Source: Thiomonas sp. FB-Cd
GTDB lineage: Bacteria; Pseudomonadota; Gammaproteobacteria; Burkholderiales; Burkholderiaceae_C
Length of the DNA: 27,892 nucleotides
Reading direction: 5' to 3'
NCBI RefSeq assembly: GCF_000733775.1
Contig: NZ_JPOE01000006.1
Location: forward strand, 1 to 27,892
Every line of letters starts with the position of its first letter. Position 1 is the first letter of the stretch. Under the pieces are notes generated by a model. That model was not told the origin of the DNA, ran no database searches, and saw only the letters and a list, made by a program, of their open reading frames with translations. A program made the position numbers and the translations under genes. Positions 1 to 7,198 of the stretch are shown here, piece by piece.

Positions 1-49
1 TGTCTTGCACCGCCGCCTGTCCGGATGCACTCGTTTGTTCAACACTCAT
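1..49 (-). CDS. 5' end of the 278-residue hypothetical gene (redundant copy, cut by window edge)
   Basis: These bases encode on the minus strand the first 16 residues of the basic hypothetical protein whose full gene lies at 19850-20686. The start ATG is at 49-47. The gene is not truncated biologically; the window simply begins inside it. Confidence 0.85.
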   Translation of the reverse strand, partial: MSVEQTSASGQAAVQD

Positions 50-50
50 G

Positions 51-78
51 AAACGGCATTATATCAAAAATACCGTTT
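51..78 (-). promoter_or_regulatory. Inverted-repeat operator over a -10 box, leaderless start of the 278-residue gene
   Basis: The arms AAACGGCATT (51-60) and AATACCGTTT (69-78) form a 10-bp inverted repeat with one mismatch. On the minus strand a perfect -10 box TATAAT lies at 63-58, inside the repeat. The start codon of the leftward gene begins at 49, only 8 bases beyond the -10, so the transcript would be leaderless or nearly so. No convincing -35 box is seen. A repressor bound here would block the -10 directly. The same site recurs at 20688-20715. Confidence 0.6.
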
Positions 79-142
79 GTAGAACTGCATATATTAAGAT
101 TCCACGTAAGGGCCATGCTGAGGTACACTTGTGGCGTCACTA

Positions 143-234
143 GGCCGCCAAGCCGACACAAAAGATCGTGTTGGCCGCCAAGCCAACCGACGAACGCACT
201 GCAGCGGATGCTGCACAGCAAGGGCCGCCAGCCC
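143..234 (+). other. Three 5' hairpins displaying CGCCA(A) loops (also a GGCCGCCAAGCC repeat)
   Basis: A motif GGCCGCCAAGCC occurs at 143 and 173, and as GGCCGCCAGCC at 223. Each copy folds into a hairpin: GGC/GCC around CGCCAA (143-154), GTTGGC/GCCAAC around CGCCAA (170-187), and GGGC/GCCC around CGCCA (222-234). The flanking stem bases differ between copies but still pair, which argues for selection on RNA structure more than on a DNA iteron. The loop CGCCAA is the exact reverse complement of the TTGGCG loops at 1012-1080. As DNA these could be read as spaced direct repeats near an origin, but the spacing (30 and 50 bp) is irregular. Confidence 0.6.
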
Positions 235-1004
235 GAGCTAGTCCGACGTAGCCGCATGCCTCTAATAGGGCTGGTGCGGCTGCAACGAGCGCTGGGGTGA
301 AATTCCCCTTTCGACTCAATCCCTGGCCGAAAGCTCAGGATTGGGCGACAACGAAACGGGCACGCCGGCAACGGTTGTGTAGCACCTGGCAGCAGCGAAA
401 TGGGAGACGGCTTTCGCCGTCGTTAACACCACGGTGGCCGCAGGCGAAAGCCGGCGGACATCTGCTCGACGTGTGGGCTTCTGAGGGCGCAGAAATGCGT
501 CAGGGTCGCGAGGGGAAACCTGGATCGACTGGCACCATCCGAAGGGTGGGTCGATGTACAGCTCAAGCACGTAAGCCTAGCCCCACGAGGGAGGGTTCGA
601 GAGGTCGTGATGCAATGGATTCACGTGAGGCGTTGAAGTTTCCAGCAAGTACCAGAGAGTTTTTGGAATCTTTTCCTGGGAAACCCGCAAGGGGTAAGGT
701 CTAAGACCTAAGCGAAGAAACGGAGCCGACTGCTAAACGATCGCAGTAGCTGAAGCGCCCGACACTCGCAAGAGAAGGGCATCTGTCTAAGTTGGGAATC
801 TCTGACGGCGGTTTGAGCTGGGATGGCACCTAGCGACGCGCAAGAGAGGGAGATGAGGCAAGTAGGAGTCCTGAAGGCGCAAGCCTTGTCGTGCTGAGCG
901 GAACGGTGCGAACAGGAACCGGCGACGAGCCGGGTACGAAAGCTGAAGTCGGACGAAAAAGTGCAAAGCGGCCTGGCGGCCGCGCGTTGTGTCAGTGACA
1001 GAAA

Positions 1005-1089
1005 CCAGCCTTTGGCGAGGCTGGATTCAGCAGGGCGCGGATTGGCCTTGGCGGGCTATGAAGCGGCATCCGGTTTGGCGACCGGATGC
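1005..1089 (+). other. Three consecutive hairpins with identical TTGGCG loops
   Basis: Hairpin A is CCAGCCT-TTGGCG-AGGCTGG (1005-1024). Hairpin B is TGGCC-TTGGCG-GGCTA (1043-1058, one G-U pair). Hairpin C is GCATCCGGT-TTGGCG-ACCGGATGC (1066-1089). The stems differ completely in sequence and length while the six-base loop is invariant, so the loop is the conserved element. It is complementary to the CGCCAA loops at 146-151 and 176-181 and to five of its six bases at 226-230. This supports kissing-loop contacts; protein recognition of the loop is an alternative. Confidence 0.7.
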
Positions 1090-1387
1090 AAAGTCAACAC
1101 GGCTGGCCCAGAGCATCAGGACAGCTAAGAAAGAGTCCGCGGACAAGTTCTGCGGGATGTTCACTTTGGGGCTCGGCGTTGCGGTAAGGGTGGCTCCCGA
1201 AACTGCGACGTGCGAACGGTGGTGTGCACTGGAACCACGCAAAACACCAGTTCAGCGTGATTGGCTCTCGCCCAGCCTGCCTACGGGCATGAAGGAGGCT
1301 GCTTGCAGCCGTGAGAAGGCTTTGAAGCCACGTCGAGGCTTGCCTCGAGATTGAGATAATCGGGCCTTGTGCCTGTTGATGATCCAC

Positions 1388-1425
1388 ACACCCAGTGCAG
1401 CCTCCAAGCTGCCTGGGTGTTTTTT
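1388..1425 (+). terminator. Strong rho-independent terminator ending the structured RNA
   Basis: ACACCCAG and GCAGC (1388-1401) pair with GCTGC and CTGGGTGT (1408-1420) around the loop CTCCAA. This gives a 13-bp stem with a single bulged T, followed by six T residues (1420-1425). It is oriented for plus-strand transcription. No plus-strand protein gene lies upstream, so the transcript it ends is noncoding. The copy at 22028-22065 is identical. Confidence 0.88.
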
Positions 1426-1640
1426 CATGCGCGGCGGCCAGGCCGGTGGGGTACAGCTGGGCATGCGCAATGCTTCGCCGGTGCGCTCACCACCAGCATG
1501 GCGTGCGACGAACTCGACGCGGCCGCGCGGCCGCGTCGCAGAGGGTCCGCGCGCGGCCAGAACCGCGTCTACAAGGATCGGGCGGCGCAGGCCAGCAGCG
1601 CCCGCGCTTCGGCGGGCGGCACCAGGCTGAACCGCGCCAC
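1426..1640. other. Spacer between RNA terminator and kfrA-like gene, with 24-bp GC palindrome
   Basis: No firm gene is seen. A perfect 24-bp palindrome made only of GC-rich sequence spans 1515-1538, with half-site CGACGCGGCCGC. On the minus strand a GTG codon at 1640-1638 directly abuts the kfrA-like stop. The frame it opens (better read in copy 2, leftward from 22282) starts plausibly for about 60 residues but then runs through the RNA terminator region. It may be a gene remnant truncated by arrival of the RNA locus, or a shadow frame. The two copies differ here by single G undercalls at 1447 and 1577. Confidence 0.4.
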
Positions 1641-2270
1641 CTACTTGCCGGCCGTGGGCAGACGCTCGAGCAGCTCGGCGTTCTGTTGCTGCAACGTCTG
1701 CAGCTTGCCGCGCATCTCCGCTAGTTCTTCGCGAACCTTGATGCCCTGCTCACGCGCAGTGGCCGCGGCGTCGCGCGCCTGGTCGAGGTCTTTGCTCAAC
1801 ACCTTGCTGGCGGCTTTCTCGGCGGCCAGGGCCTGCTTGATCTCGCCGAGCTGAGTTTGCAGGGCGCTTTCCAAGGCCGTGAGGGCCTCCAGGCGGGTTT
1901 TGGCATCCTCCACCTCAACCGTGAGCTGATCGGCCAACTGAGCGGCTTCCAAGCGACTTGCTTCGAGCTCGGCACGCGCGGCCTCCAGCGCTTCGCGCTC
2001 GCTGTTCAGGCGCGCGTTAGCCAGGTCGAGCGCTGCGGCCCATATGTCGGCACCGACCTCGGCCAGGCGCTCCATCACCAAGGGTGGGGCGGGCTCGCGC
2101 AACGGCGTGGACTTGTCGGCCTTGCGCGTGCGCCACTGGGCCATGGCCTCGCTGATAGTCGTGAAGCTGCCGCCGCCGACGGCCTTGCGCACGGCGGCGA
2201 GGGTCGGCGACTGGCCTGCGGCGTCGAGGGCGTCGGCGGCGGCCCAGATTTGTTCGGCGGTGATGGCCAT
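1641..2270 (-). CDS. kfrA: KfrA-like plasmid DNA-binding coiled-coil protein
   Basis: The 209-residue product starts MAITAEQIWAAADAL and has the KfrA_N pattern: an N-terminal DNA-binding region (about 1-60, including KAVGGGSFTTISEAMAQW) followed by a long charged, alanine- and leucine-rich coiled coil (about 80-205). KfrA proteins of IncP-type plasmids bind their own promoter and contribute to stable maintenance. The start at 2270 is chosen because AGGAGA sits seven bases upstream; a longer frame to 2333 lacks a ribosome site. The promoter overlaps a perfect palindrome (2297-2313), which fits autorepression. The Tn3-family transposon inserted only 17 bp upstream of its promoter, so older upstream control may have been cut off. 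Its terminus faces the structured RNA. The name is by domain similarity only. Confidence 0.82.
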   Translation of the reverse strand: MAITAEQIWAAADALDAAGQSPTLAAVRKAVGGGSFTTISEAMAQWRTRKADKSTPLREPAPPLVMERLAEVGADIWAAALDLANARLNSEREALEAARAELEASRLEAAQLADQLTVEVEDAKTRLEALTALESALQTQLGEIKQALAAEKAASKVLSKDLDQARDAAATAREQGIKVREELAEMRGKLQTLQQQNAELLERLPTAGK

Positions 2271-2295
2271 GGGAATCTCCTGTAGCGCGTAATAG

Positions 2296-2323
2296 ATAGT
2301 ATGTATCATACTACAATCTACAA
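2296..2323 (-). promoter_or_regulatory. kfrA-like promoter with overlapping palindromic operator
   Basis: On the minus strand TTGTAG (2323-2318) and TACTAT (2301-2296) are separated by 16 bp. The palindrome TAGTATG-TAT-CATACTA (2297-2313) covers the -10 box. The layout fits autorepression by the KfrA-like protein. Confidence 0.6.
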
Positions 2324-2339
2324 AATACAACAAAGGTCG

Positions 2340-2344
2340 TGGTC
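2340..2344. repeat. Target-site duplication, left copy (TGGTC)
   Basis: TGGTC directly precedes the left inverted repeat and recurs directly after the right one at 8687-8691. A 5-bp duplication is standard for Tn3-family insertion. Confidence 0.9.
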
Positions 2345-2381
2345 GGGTTCTAAGCCAGAACCGCCGAAATTTCCGTCATCC
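2345..2381 (+). repeat. Left terminal inverted repeat of the Tn3-family transposon
   Basis: The outer end reads GGG TTCTAAGCCAGAACC here and GGGG in copy 2 (22987). The missing G is a run undercall, since the right end also has four. It pairs with 8649-8686 with three mismatches (positions 14, 27 and 36). Confidence 0.92.
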
Positions 2382-5300
2382 CAGCTCCAGCCCCGCCACG
2401 AGCGCATCCAGGTCGATCATCTTGCCGTCGCTCTGGAAGGTGTAATGCCCGTTCAGCAGGATGTGCCGCCAGGCCGCCGGCGATATCTGGGTCAGGAGAG
2501 CGTGCGCCTTGGCGTTGCCGCTCGCCTCGTACTTCATCAGCAGCCGCGAGAGGATGGCCGAGTTGTAGAAGATGACCGCGTTGGCGATCAGCCTGGCGCA
2601 CTGGTTGCTGATCTCAATTTCGATGTCGGTGCGCCCGGTCAATTCCTTCTTGCCGCCGACCTGGGCGATGGTTGAGCGTAGCTGGTGATAGGACTCGATG
2701 CGGTTCTGTGAGCGGTGAACGTTGCGCTCCAGTTGCGGATCGCGCAGGTAGCGCAGCGTGTAGATGCTGCGGATGAGCTTGTCGAACTCGAACACCGCGC
2801 GCCGCGTGGGTTCGGCGCGGTGTAGGTGCATAGCTTGCGGATCAGCGTGCCCTGCGTCATCTCCTTCAGTCCGAGCGTGGCGACAATCTGGTCGAGGTTC
2901 GGCTTCTCGCTGACTATGAGATCGCGGTCGATTCTCCCGGCCGGCCGGATCAGGCACTGATCGTACAGCGCCGGATCGTCGGCACTGTAGAGTTCCTTCA
3001 ACTGATCGCCAAGGTCGGTGAAGCGCGGCTCGAAACGCAGGCCGAACCAGTGCAGGATAGCGAAGTTGGCCTTGTTGACGCTGTGCATGTCGCCGGTGAT
3101 CGCGGTCGGCACGATGTCCGACGTGTTGCGATACCAGATGTCGAACACGTGATGGGCCTCGTAATCGTGCGCGCCGATCAGGTAGCCGTTGAGCGGCACG
3201 TGGTTGCACAGCAGCGTGTAGGCGACCACGCCCTTGCCGCGCCCAAAGTATTTGCGCGAGTGGCGCGCTTTCACGGTCGGCCGCTCGACGCCGAATTTCT
3301 GACCATCGACGGCACCGTACAGTGCATCGAGGTCGAACGAGTAGTACGGGAAGATCGGCAGCGCGGCGATGGCGTTGCTGATGCAGTCGTTGGCCGCGTG
3401 CAGCGTTGCGTGGCGCAGGTACTGTTGGTAGGCGCTCTCCAGCACGTGGTACGGGATGTCGCTGGTGCGTGCCATGACCTGGTTGCCGTGGTTCATCGCC
3501 TGCGCGATGATGACCGCCATCAGGCTGTCGGCGTCGGCGACCTTCTTCGCATAGCGCGGCTGCAAAGGCGTCAGCGCCGACAGGAACTGGCACTGGCCGT
3601 TGACGAAGCGGAACACGTCGGCCACGTCGCAGAACGGCAGTTGCTCGTAGAACGCCTTCTCGCGCGCCTTCTGGTTCTCGCCCTTGGGCTTGCGCCATGT
3701 CAGCTTCTGCGTGTCCTTGTCGTATTCTAGGTGCGTCAGCTTGCCCTGCTTCAGCTCGCGGTTGAAGGCCAGCCACTGAGCGCGCAGCTCGGTCGCGAGC
3801 GCATCGAGCTGGGCATCGAGTGGCTGCCGCAGGAACGGGATGTCGATCTGCGCCAGCACGGCGGCCTTCTCATCCAGCGAAACCAGCTCGTCGGAAAAAT
3901 GCCGGTGCTGCAAGCTGTCGTCGAGGTAGAGTTCACCCGACTGGAAGCGCTTCCTGACCTGGCGGTACAGCCAGAACTCGTAGCGGTCGGCATGCAGGTC
4001 CGTCGGCTTGCCATCGGCATCGAAGGTCAGCAGGTACGGTCGCAAGCGTTTCGGCAGCGTGGCCGCTGGACATTCGGCGAGCGGCCGTTGCGATAGGCGC
4101 TGCTGTTTGGCGAACACGTCCTTGGCCCAGGCCAGCGCCACGAGCCACGGGCTGCCCGGATCAGTGCCAGCGAGGTCGAGCGCGACATACAGCGGCCGAA
4201 GATGGCGGCGGATGCGCTCAGCCAGGCCGTCCACCGCCTGCCAGTGCAAAGCCAGCTTGCTCACCGGCTTCACGCTCATGCGCTGCGCGGTGGTTTGCAG
4301 CGTATCGCGGGGCATGATTTTGTAGGCGCGCTGGCGCACATCGCCGAACGGCGTGGGATCGGGCACGCTGTCGTCGATGTAAAGCGACAGCAGGCGGCCG
4401 ACCTGCGGTGTGTCTTGCTGACGGCGCACCTGCTCGGCGACAAAGGATTGCTTTGCGCCCGCACTGCTTTCGTCCTCCAACTGCTTCATGTGGTAGGCCA
4501 TCGCATCGACCAGGTTGTCGGAAAGCTGCCGGTAGCGCACCCAGGCATAGCAAAGCAGGTAGAGGTAGGTCTGATCGGCCTTCAGGTTGCGTAGATCGTG
4601 GACGGTGTAGAAGTTCGCCAGGCTGGCGTAGTACAGCAGATTCTGCTGCGAGACGCCGAGCTTGGGCAGCAGCGCCTTGGCGATCCGGTGCAGCGGCTCC
4701 AGCGTGGCGCGCTTTTCGCGTTCGCGGGCCATCTGACGCCAGCCAAAGTCCTTGGCGTCCTGCTTGAGCGCCGCCAATTGCGACAGGGTGTCGTCACGCA
4801 CTAGAAGCCGACCCAGCGCGGCCTTGGCCGATTCGTCCAACACTTCCGACAGCAGGCCAGCCAGCCGCCGACGCTCGGCGGACAGGGCTTCGCTCACCAG
4901 CTCTTGCAGGGTGGTATAGCCGGGCCGGATGATCTTGTGCTCGTTTAGCCAGACGATCAGCTCGGCGGCGATGAACCCCGGCATCACGTCGCGCCGCACG
5001 GTCTGCGCGGCCTGCTGCGCGAGCTGCGCCAGGAACTCGGCCGCCCACGGCCGGTAGCCGAACAGATCGGCAATCCACTCGCGCTGGGTGTAGTGCTCGT
5101 GCTTGGAGATTGGCTTGTGCTCGAAGGACTCGCCGTGGAAGTAGCGGCTCAGCACGAAGGCGCAATCGTGCTCGACCTCACTCCAGTCGAAGCGGAAGAA
5201 GGCATGCTTGGCCTTGAAGTAACCGATCTGCAAGATGCAATAGACCTGGGCATGGAGACCAGGCCGGCTGCTGGCGAGCGCCAGTTCGGTTTCAGTCAAC

Positions 5301-5404
5301 GCCAAGTATTCCAGCCGCTGGGCGTCGTCGAAGTCCGGCAGGCCGTACAGGGCTTCCTGCTCGGCGTCCGACAGGACGGTCAATCGTTCGCTCTTGGTCG
5401 TCAT
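2376..5404 (-). CDS. tnpA: Tn3-family transposase TnpA (copy 1, frame broken by a missing G near 2808)
   Basis: This is the DDE transposase that binds the 38-bp ends and performs replicative transposition. Here the frame is broken by one missing G in the run at 2808-2810; copy 2 (23019-26048) has GGGG at that place and an open frame of 1009 residues, close to the roughly 1000 usual for Tn3 transposases. The break is therefore most likely a sequence error. The start ATG overlaps the tnpR stop as ATGA, so the two genes are probably translationally coupled. The stop lies inside the left inverted repeat. Domain details are given under copy 2. Confidence 0.93.
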
Positions 5405-5994
5405 CGCGATGACGCTCCACGAGAGCCCGTCCAACCAACCCGTGCCAGGGTCTCGATCAGCGTGGTTCGCTTGACGCCGAAGTTGCGGCACACCGCCGCC
5501 TTGGACATGCCGCCATCGAGCGCAGCGACGATGGCCTCCAGCTTCTCGCCGGTGATCGCCTGCGGCCGGCCGCCGATCCGGCCGCGTTTGCGGGCGGCAG
5601 CCAGACCGGCGACGACACGTTCCTGGATCAAGGCGCGTTCGTACTGCGCGAGCGCGCCGAACACCTGGAACAGAAACTCGCCCGAGGGCGTCGTGGTATC
5701 CAGGTTCTCCGTCAGCGAGCGGAACGCCACCTGCTTTTTCTTGAGCGAGGTCACGATGGCGAGCAAGTGCGACAACGAACGGCCGAGCCGGTCGAGCTTC
5801 CACACGACCAACACGTCGCCAGGGCGAACGAATTCGAGCGCCCGCGCCAGGCCCGCGCGGTCGTCCTTCGCGCCGGAAGCATGATCCTCGAACAGATGCC
5901 GCGCATCGACGCCGACGGCGAGCAGCGCATCGCGCTGCAAGTTCGTGCTCTGGCGGTCGGAGTCCGACGACACGCGCATGTAACCTACCAACAT
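5401..5994 (-). CDS. tnpR: Serine resolvase TnpR of the Tn3-family transposon
   Basis: The 197-residue product begins MLVGYMRVSSDSDRQSTNLQ, with the nucleophile serine in the VSS motif. It continues with the resolvase core (GDVLVVWKLDRLGRSL, GEFLFQVFGALAQYER) and a C-terminal helix-turn-helix (about 150-190, KAAVCRNFGVKRTTLIETLA). It resolves cointegrates by recombination at res. The internal ATG at 5994 is preferred over a start at 6057 because the longer form would run through the res-like repeats, and family members start close to the GYxRVSS motif. No good ribosome site precedes either start. Its stop overlaps the tnpA start. It is divergent from the ParD/ParE pair. Confidence 0.9.
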   Translation of the reverse strand: MLVGYMRVSSDSDRQSTNLQRDALLAVGVDARHLFEDHASGAKDDRAGLARALEFVRPGDVLVVWKLDRLGRSLSHLLAIVTSLKKKQVAFRSLTENLDTTTPSGEFLFQVFGALAQYERALIQERVVAGLAAARKRGRIGGRPQAITGEKLEAIVAALDGGMSKAAVCRNFGVKRTTLIETLARVGWTGSRGASSR

Positions 5995-5995
5995 A

Positions 5996-6140
5996 AGCGG
6001 AAAACCATTAAGACGAGGTTTCCGTATGGTAGCGTCTGGCGACAGAGTTTTCCGCACAATTTTGCGGCCACTCGGAGGTTGGTGCAGAGGACCGTTGAAG
6101 GCCTGTCGAAAAACAAATGTTTTCCGACAGGCCTTGGCCT
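5996..6140. other. Probable res site of the transposon
   Basis: The spacer between tnpR and the toxin-antitoxin pair holds several GGAAAAC/GTTTTCC repeats (5999, about 6048) and a nearly perfect 38-bp palindrome at 6098-6135. The palindrome core has TGTCG and CGACA ends around an A/T-rich centre, like a resolvase crossover subsite. The position just upstream of tnpR is where res lies in this family. The palindrome could alternatively act as a two-way terminator between divergent operons, but there is no T run after the stem. Confidence 0.5.
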
Positions 6141-6232
6141 AGCGCACGCCCGCCTTGCAGCGTTCTGTGAATAGCGCTTAGTAATGACGGCGTATATACT
6201 TTGTTAGTATCAAGTGGCAGGAGGCCCCGATC

Positions 6233-6511
6233 ATGTCAAAACAAGCCGTTTTCACGATGAAGCTGGAGCCTGAGTTGCGCGCCGAGTTTATGGCCGAAGC
6301 CGAGGCGGCCCATCGCCCGGCGTCGCAAGTGCTGCGCGAGCTGATGCGCGAGTTCGTTCAGCGCCAGCGCGAGTCGCGCGAGTACGACGAGTTCCTGCGC
6401 CGCAAGGTCGAAGCCGGCCGGGCTTCGATGCGCGCTGGATTGGGGCGGTCGAACGATGAAGTTGAGGCCGAATTCGCCGCACGGCGTGCCAGTGTGGCGA
6501 GCCAGGCGTGA
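6233..6511 (+). CDS. parD: ParD-like ribbon-helix-helix antitoxin
   Basis: A 92-residue protein starting MSKQAVFTMKLEPELRAEF. The N-terminal strand and two helices (about 4-45) match the ribbon-helix-helix fold that binds the operator; the charged C-terminal tail (RREYDEF-like, 55-92) would wrap the toxin. AGGAGG lies nine bases upstream of the ATG. A short repeat ATACT-TTGTT-AGTAT (6196-6210) precedes it and may be the operator, with TATACT as a possible -10. Its stop overlaps the GTG start of the toxin (GTGA). Toxin-antitoxin pairs beside the resolvase gene are known in several Tn3-family groups and are thought to belong to the transposition module. Confidence 0.82.
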   Translation: MSKQAVFTMKLEPELRAEFMAEAEAAHRPASQVLRELMREFVQRQRESREYDEFLRRKVEAGRASMRAGLGRSNDEVEAEFAARRASVASQA

Positions 6512-6792
6512 GGGTTGTTTGGACGCCCGAAGCGCAGCAAGACCGTGCCGATGTGTGGGACTACATCGCAGCCGACAATCCGCGCGCGGCGGCCCGGATG
6601 GATGAGATTTTCAGCGACGCGGCCGCCCGCTTGATCCAGCACCCCATGCTGGGCAAGCCGGGAAAGATTCCCGGGACCCGCGAGTTGATCCCGCACGAAA
6701 GCTATCGCCTGGTGTATCAGATCGACGGCGAAACGGTGTGGATACTGACGCTGGTTCATACTGCCCGCCTGTGGCCGCCTGTGCGCGATTAA
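6508..6792 (+). CDS. parE: ParE/RelE-superfamily toxin
   Basis: A 94-residue protein, MRVVWTPEAQQDRADVWDYI, with the ParE/RelE pattern: an N-terminal strand, two helices (AQQDRADVWDYIAADNPRAAARMDEIF), and C-terminal strands (ELIPHESYRLVYQIDGETVWILTLVHTARLWP). ParE toxins of this type poison DNA gyrase; RelE relatives cut mRNA, and the sequence alone does not decide. The GTG start overlaps the antitoxin stop by four bases, so translation is coupled. In copy 2 (27152-27434) the frame is broken by two single-base losses in C and G runs near the contig end, which look like sequence errors. Confidence 0.83.
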   Translation: MRVVWTPEAQQDRADVWDYIAADNPRAAARMDEIFSDAAARLIQHPMLGKPGKIPGTRELIPHESYRLVYQIDGETVWILTLVHTARLWPPVRD

Positions 6793-7198
6793 GATATGAT
6801 CATGGCAACAATGAAACGGCGCGTTGACAGACTGCTTTCGAGCCAGACCGCGGTCGGCGGCAGGCGGCCAGTTGCGGACGGTCAAGCATCTTCCCGGTAG
6901 CGGACGTTCAATAGTGTCTCTGACCTGCTTCGCTCCCTCTATGAAGGGAGGTCGCTGGCCCATCCGCGCACTCACAGCCTGCCAGTAGGCGCAAATTGGC
7001 AGCGCTCCGTCCGGCAGCGCACAGACTGCGGCCGTACGTCCGCGTAGGTTCGCTTCAGCAGTTTCGATTCGAAAGTTCAATGTGATTGCTGCGGGCGGTC
7101 GTCGCAGTTGCGCGGAGGCGATGATGCACAAGCACGGGATCGGCAGATAGGTTCTTCGAAGCTGCAAGAGTTAAAACATTCACACATGAAAGATTGAA
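6793..7198. other. Noncoding spacer before the chlorite dismutase gene
   Basis: About 400 bp without a credible gene. It holds a consensus TTGACA (6823-6828) without a matching -10, and two inverted repeats: CTCCCT/AGGGAG (about 6940-6957) and CTGCCA/TGGCAG (about 6979-7002). GTTAAAAC just before the cld-like gene (GTTAGAAAC in copy 2) resembles the GTTRRRY core site that begins a gene cassette. No integron integrase or clear attI is seen. Copy 2 has many single-base losses here. Confidence 0.4.

Larger units (their letters stand above)
130..1425 (+). ncRNA. Candidate giant structured noncoding RNA (about 1.3 kb)
   Basis: About 1.3 kb holds no plausible gene: open frames here are short, lack ribosome sites and resemble no protein I know. 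It does hold a dense series of perfect hairpins in one orientation, ending in a strong intrinsic terminator. Examples: GTTGGC/GCCAAC (170-187), GACGGC/GCCGTC (406-421), a GAAA-loop stem (437-456), a long stem 638-684, AGGTC/GACCT (697-709), a GCAA-loop stem AAGGC/GCCTT (874-887), CCGGC/GCCGG (919-933), GCGGCC/GGCCGC (968-983), three TTGGCG-loop hairpins (1005-1089), and two G(CTTG)C tetraloop stems (1297-1310, 1333-1348). GNRA and CUUG loops are typical of folded RNAs. The 5' end is inferred; a weak TTCCAC/TACACT promoter may lie at 100-129. No group II intron domain V was found. It recalls giant RNAs such as GOLLD or ROOL in size and style, but I cannot assign it to a family. Confidence 0.72.

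Noticed and set aside
143..234. GGCCGCCAAGCC repeats as replication iterons
   Set aside because: Only three copies with irregular spacing (30 and 50 bp), far from rep. Stem bases vary in a pairing-preserving way, which fits RNA hairpins better.
989..1354. Open frames of 70-120 codons within the RNA region on both strands
   Set aside because: They lack ribosome sites, overlap perfect hairpins and resemble no known protein. The strand-specific terminator and the loop pattern explain the sequence better.
272..1370. A group II intron (GTGCGGC start and a GGGGTGAAATTCCCC hairpin near it)
   Set aside because: No domain V (AGC-GAAA-GTT type hairpin), no reverse transcriptase frame and no clear 3' end were found, while a free-standing terminator ends the region. 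A covariance search is still the decisive test.
2639..3776. Long alternative frames across tnpA on both strands
   Set aside because: They are shadow frames of a GC-rich gene, rich in Arg, Ala and Pro, without ribosome sites.
2376..5404. tnpA as a true pseudogene
   Set aside because: The second copy has one more G at the same run and a full 1009-residue frame.
5995..6057. Longer TnpR start at 6057
   Set aside because: It would place the res-like repeats inside the coding sequence and add 21 residues not seen before the GYxRVSS motif in resolvases.
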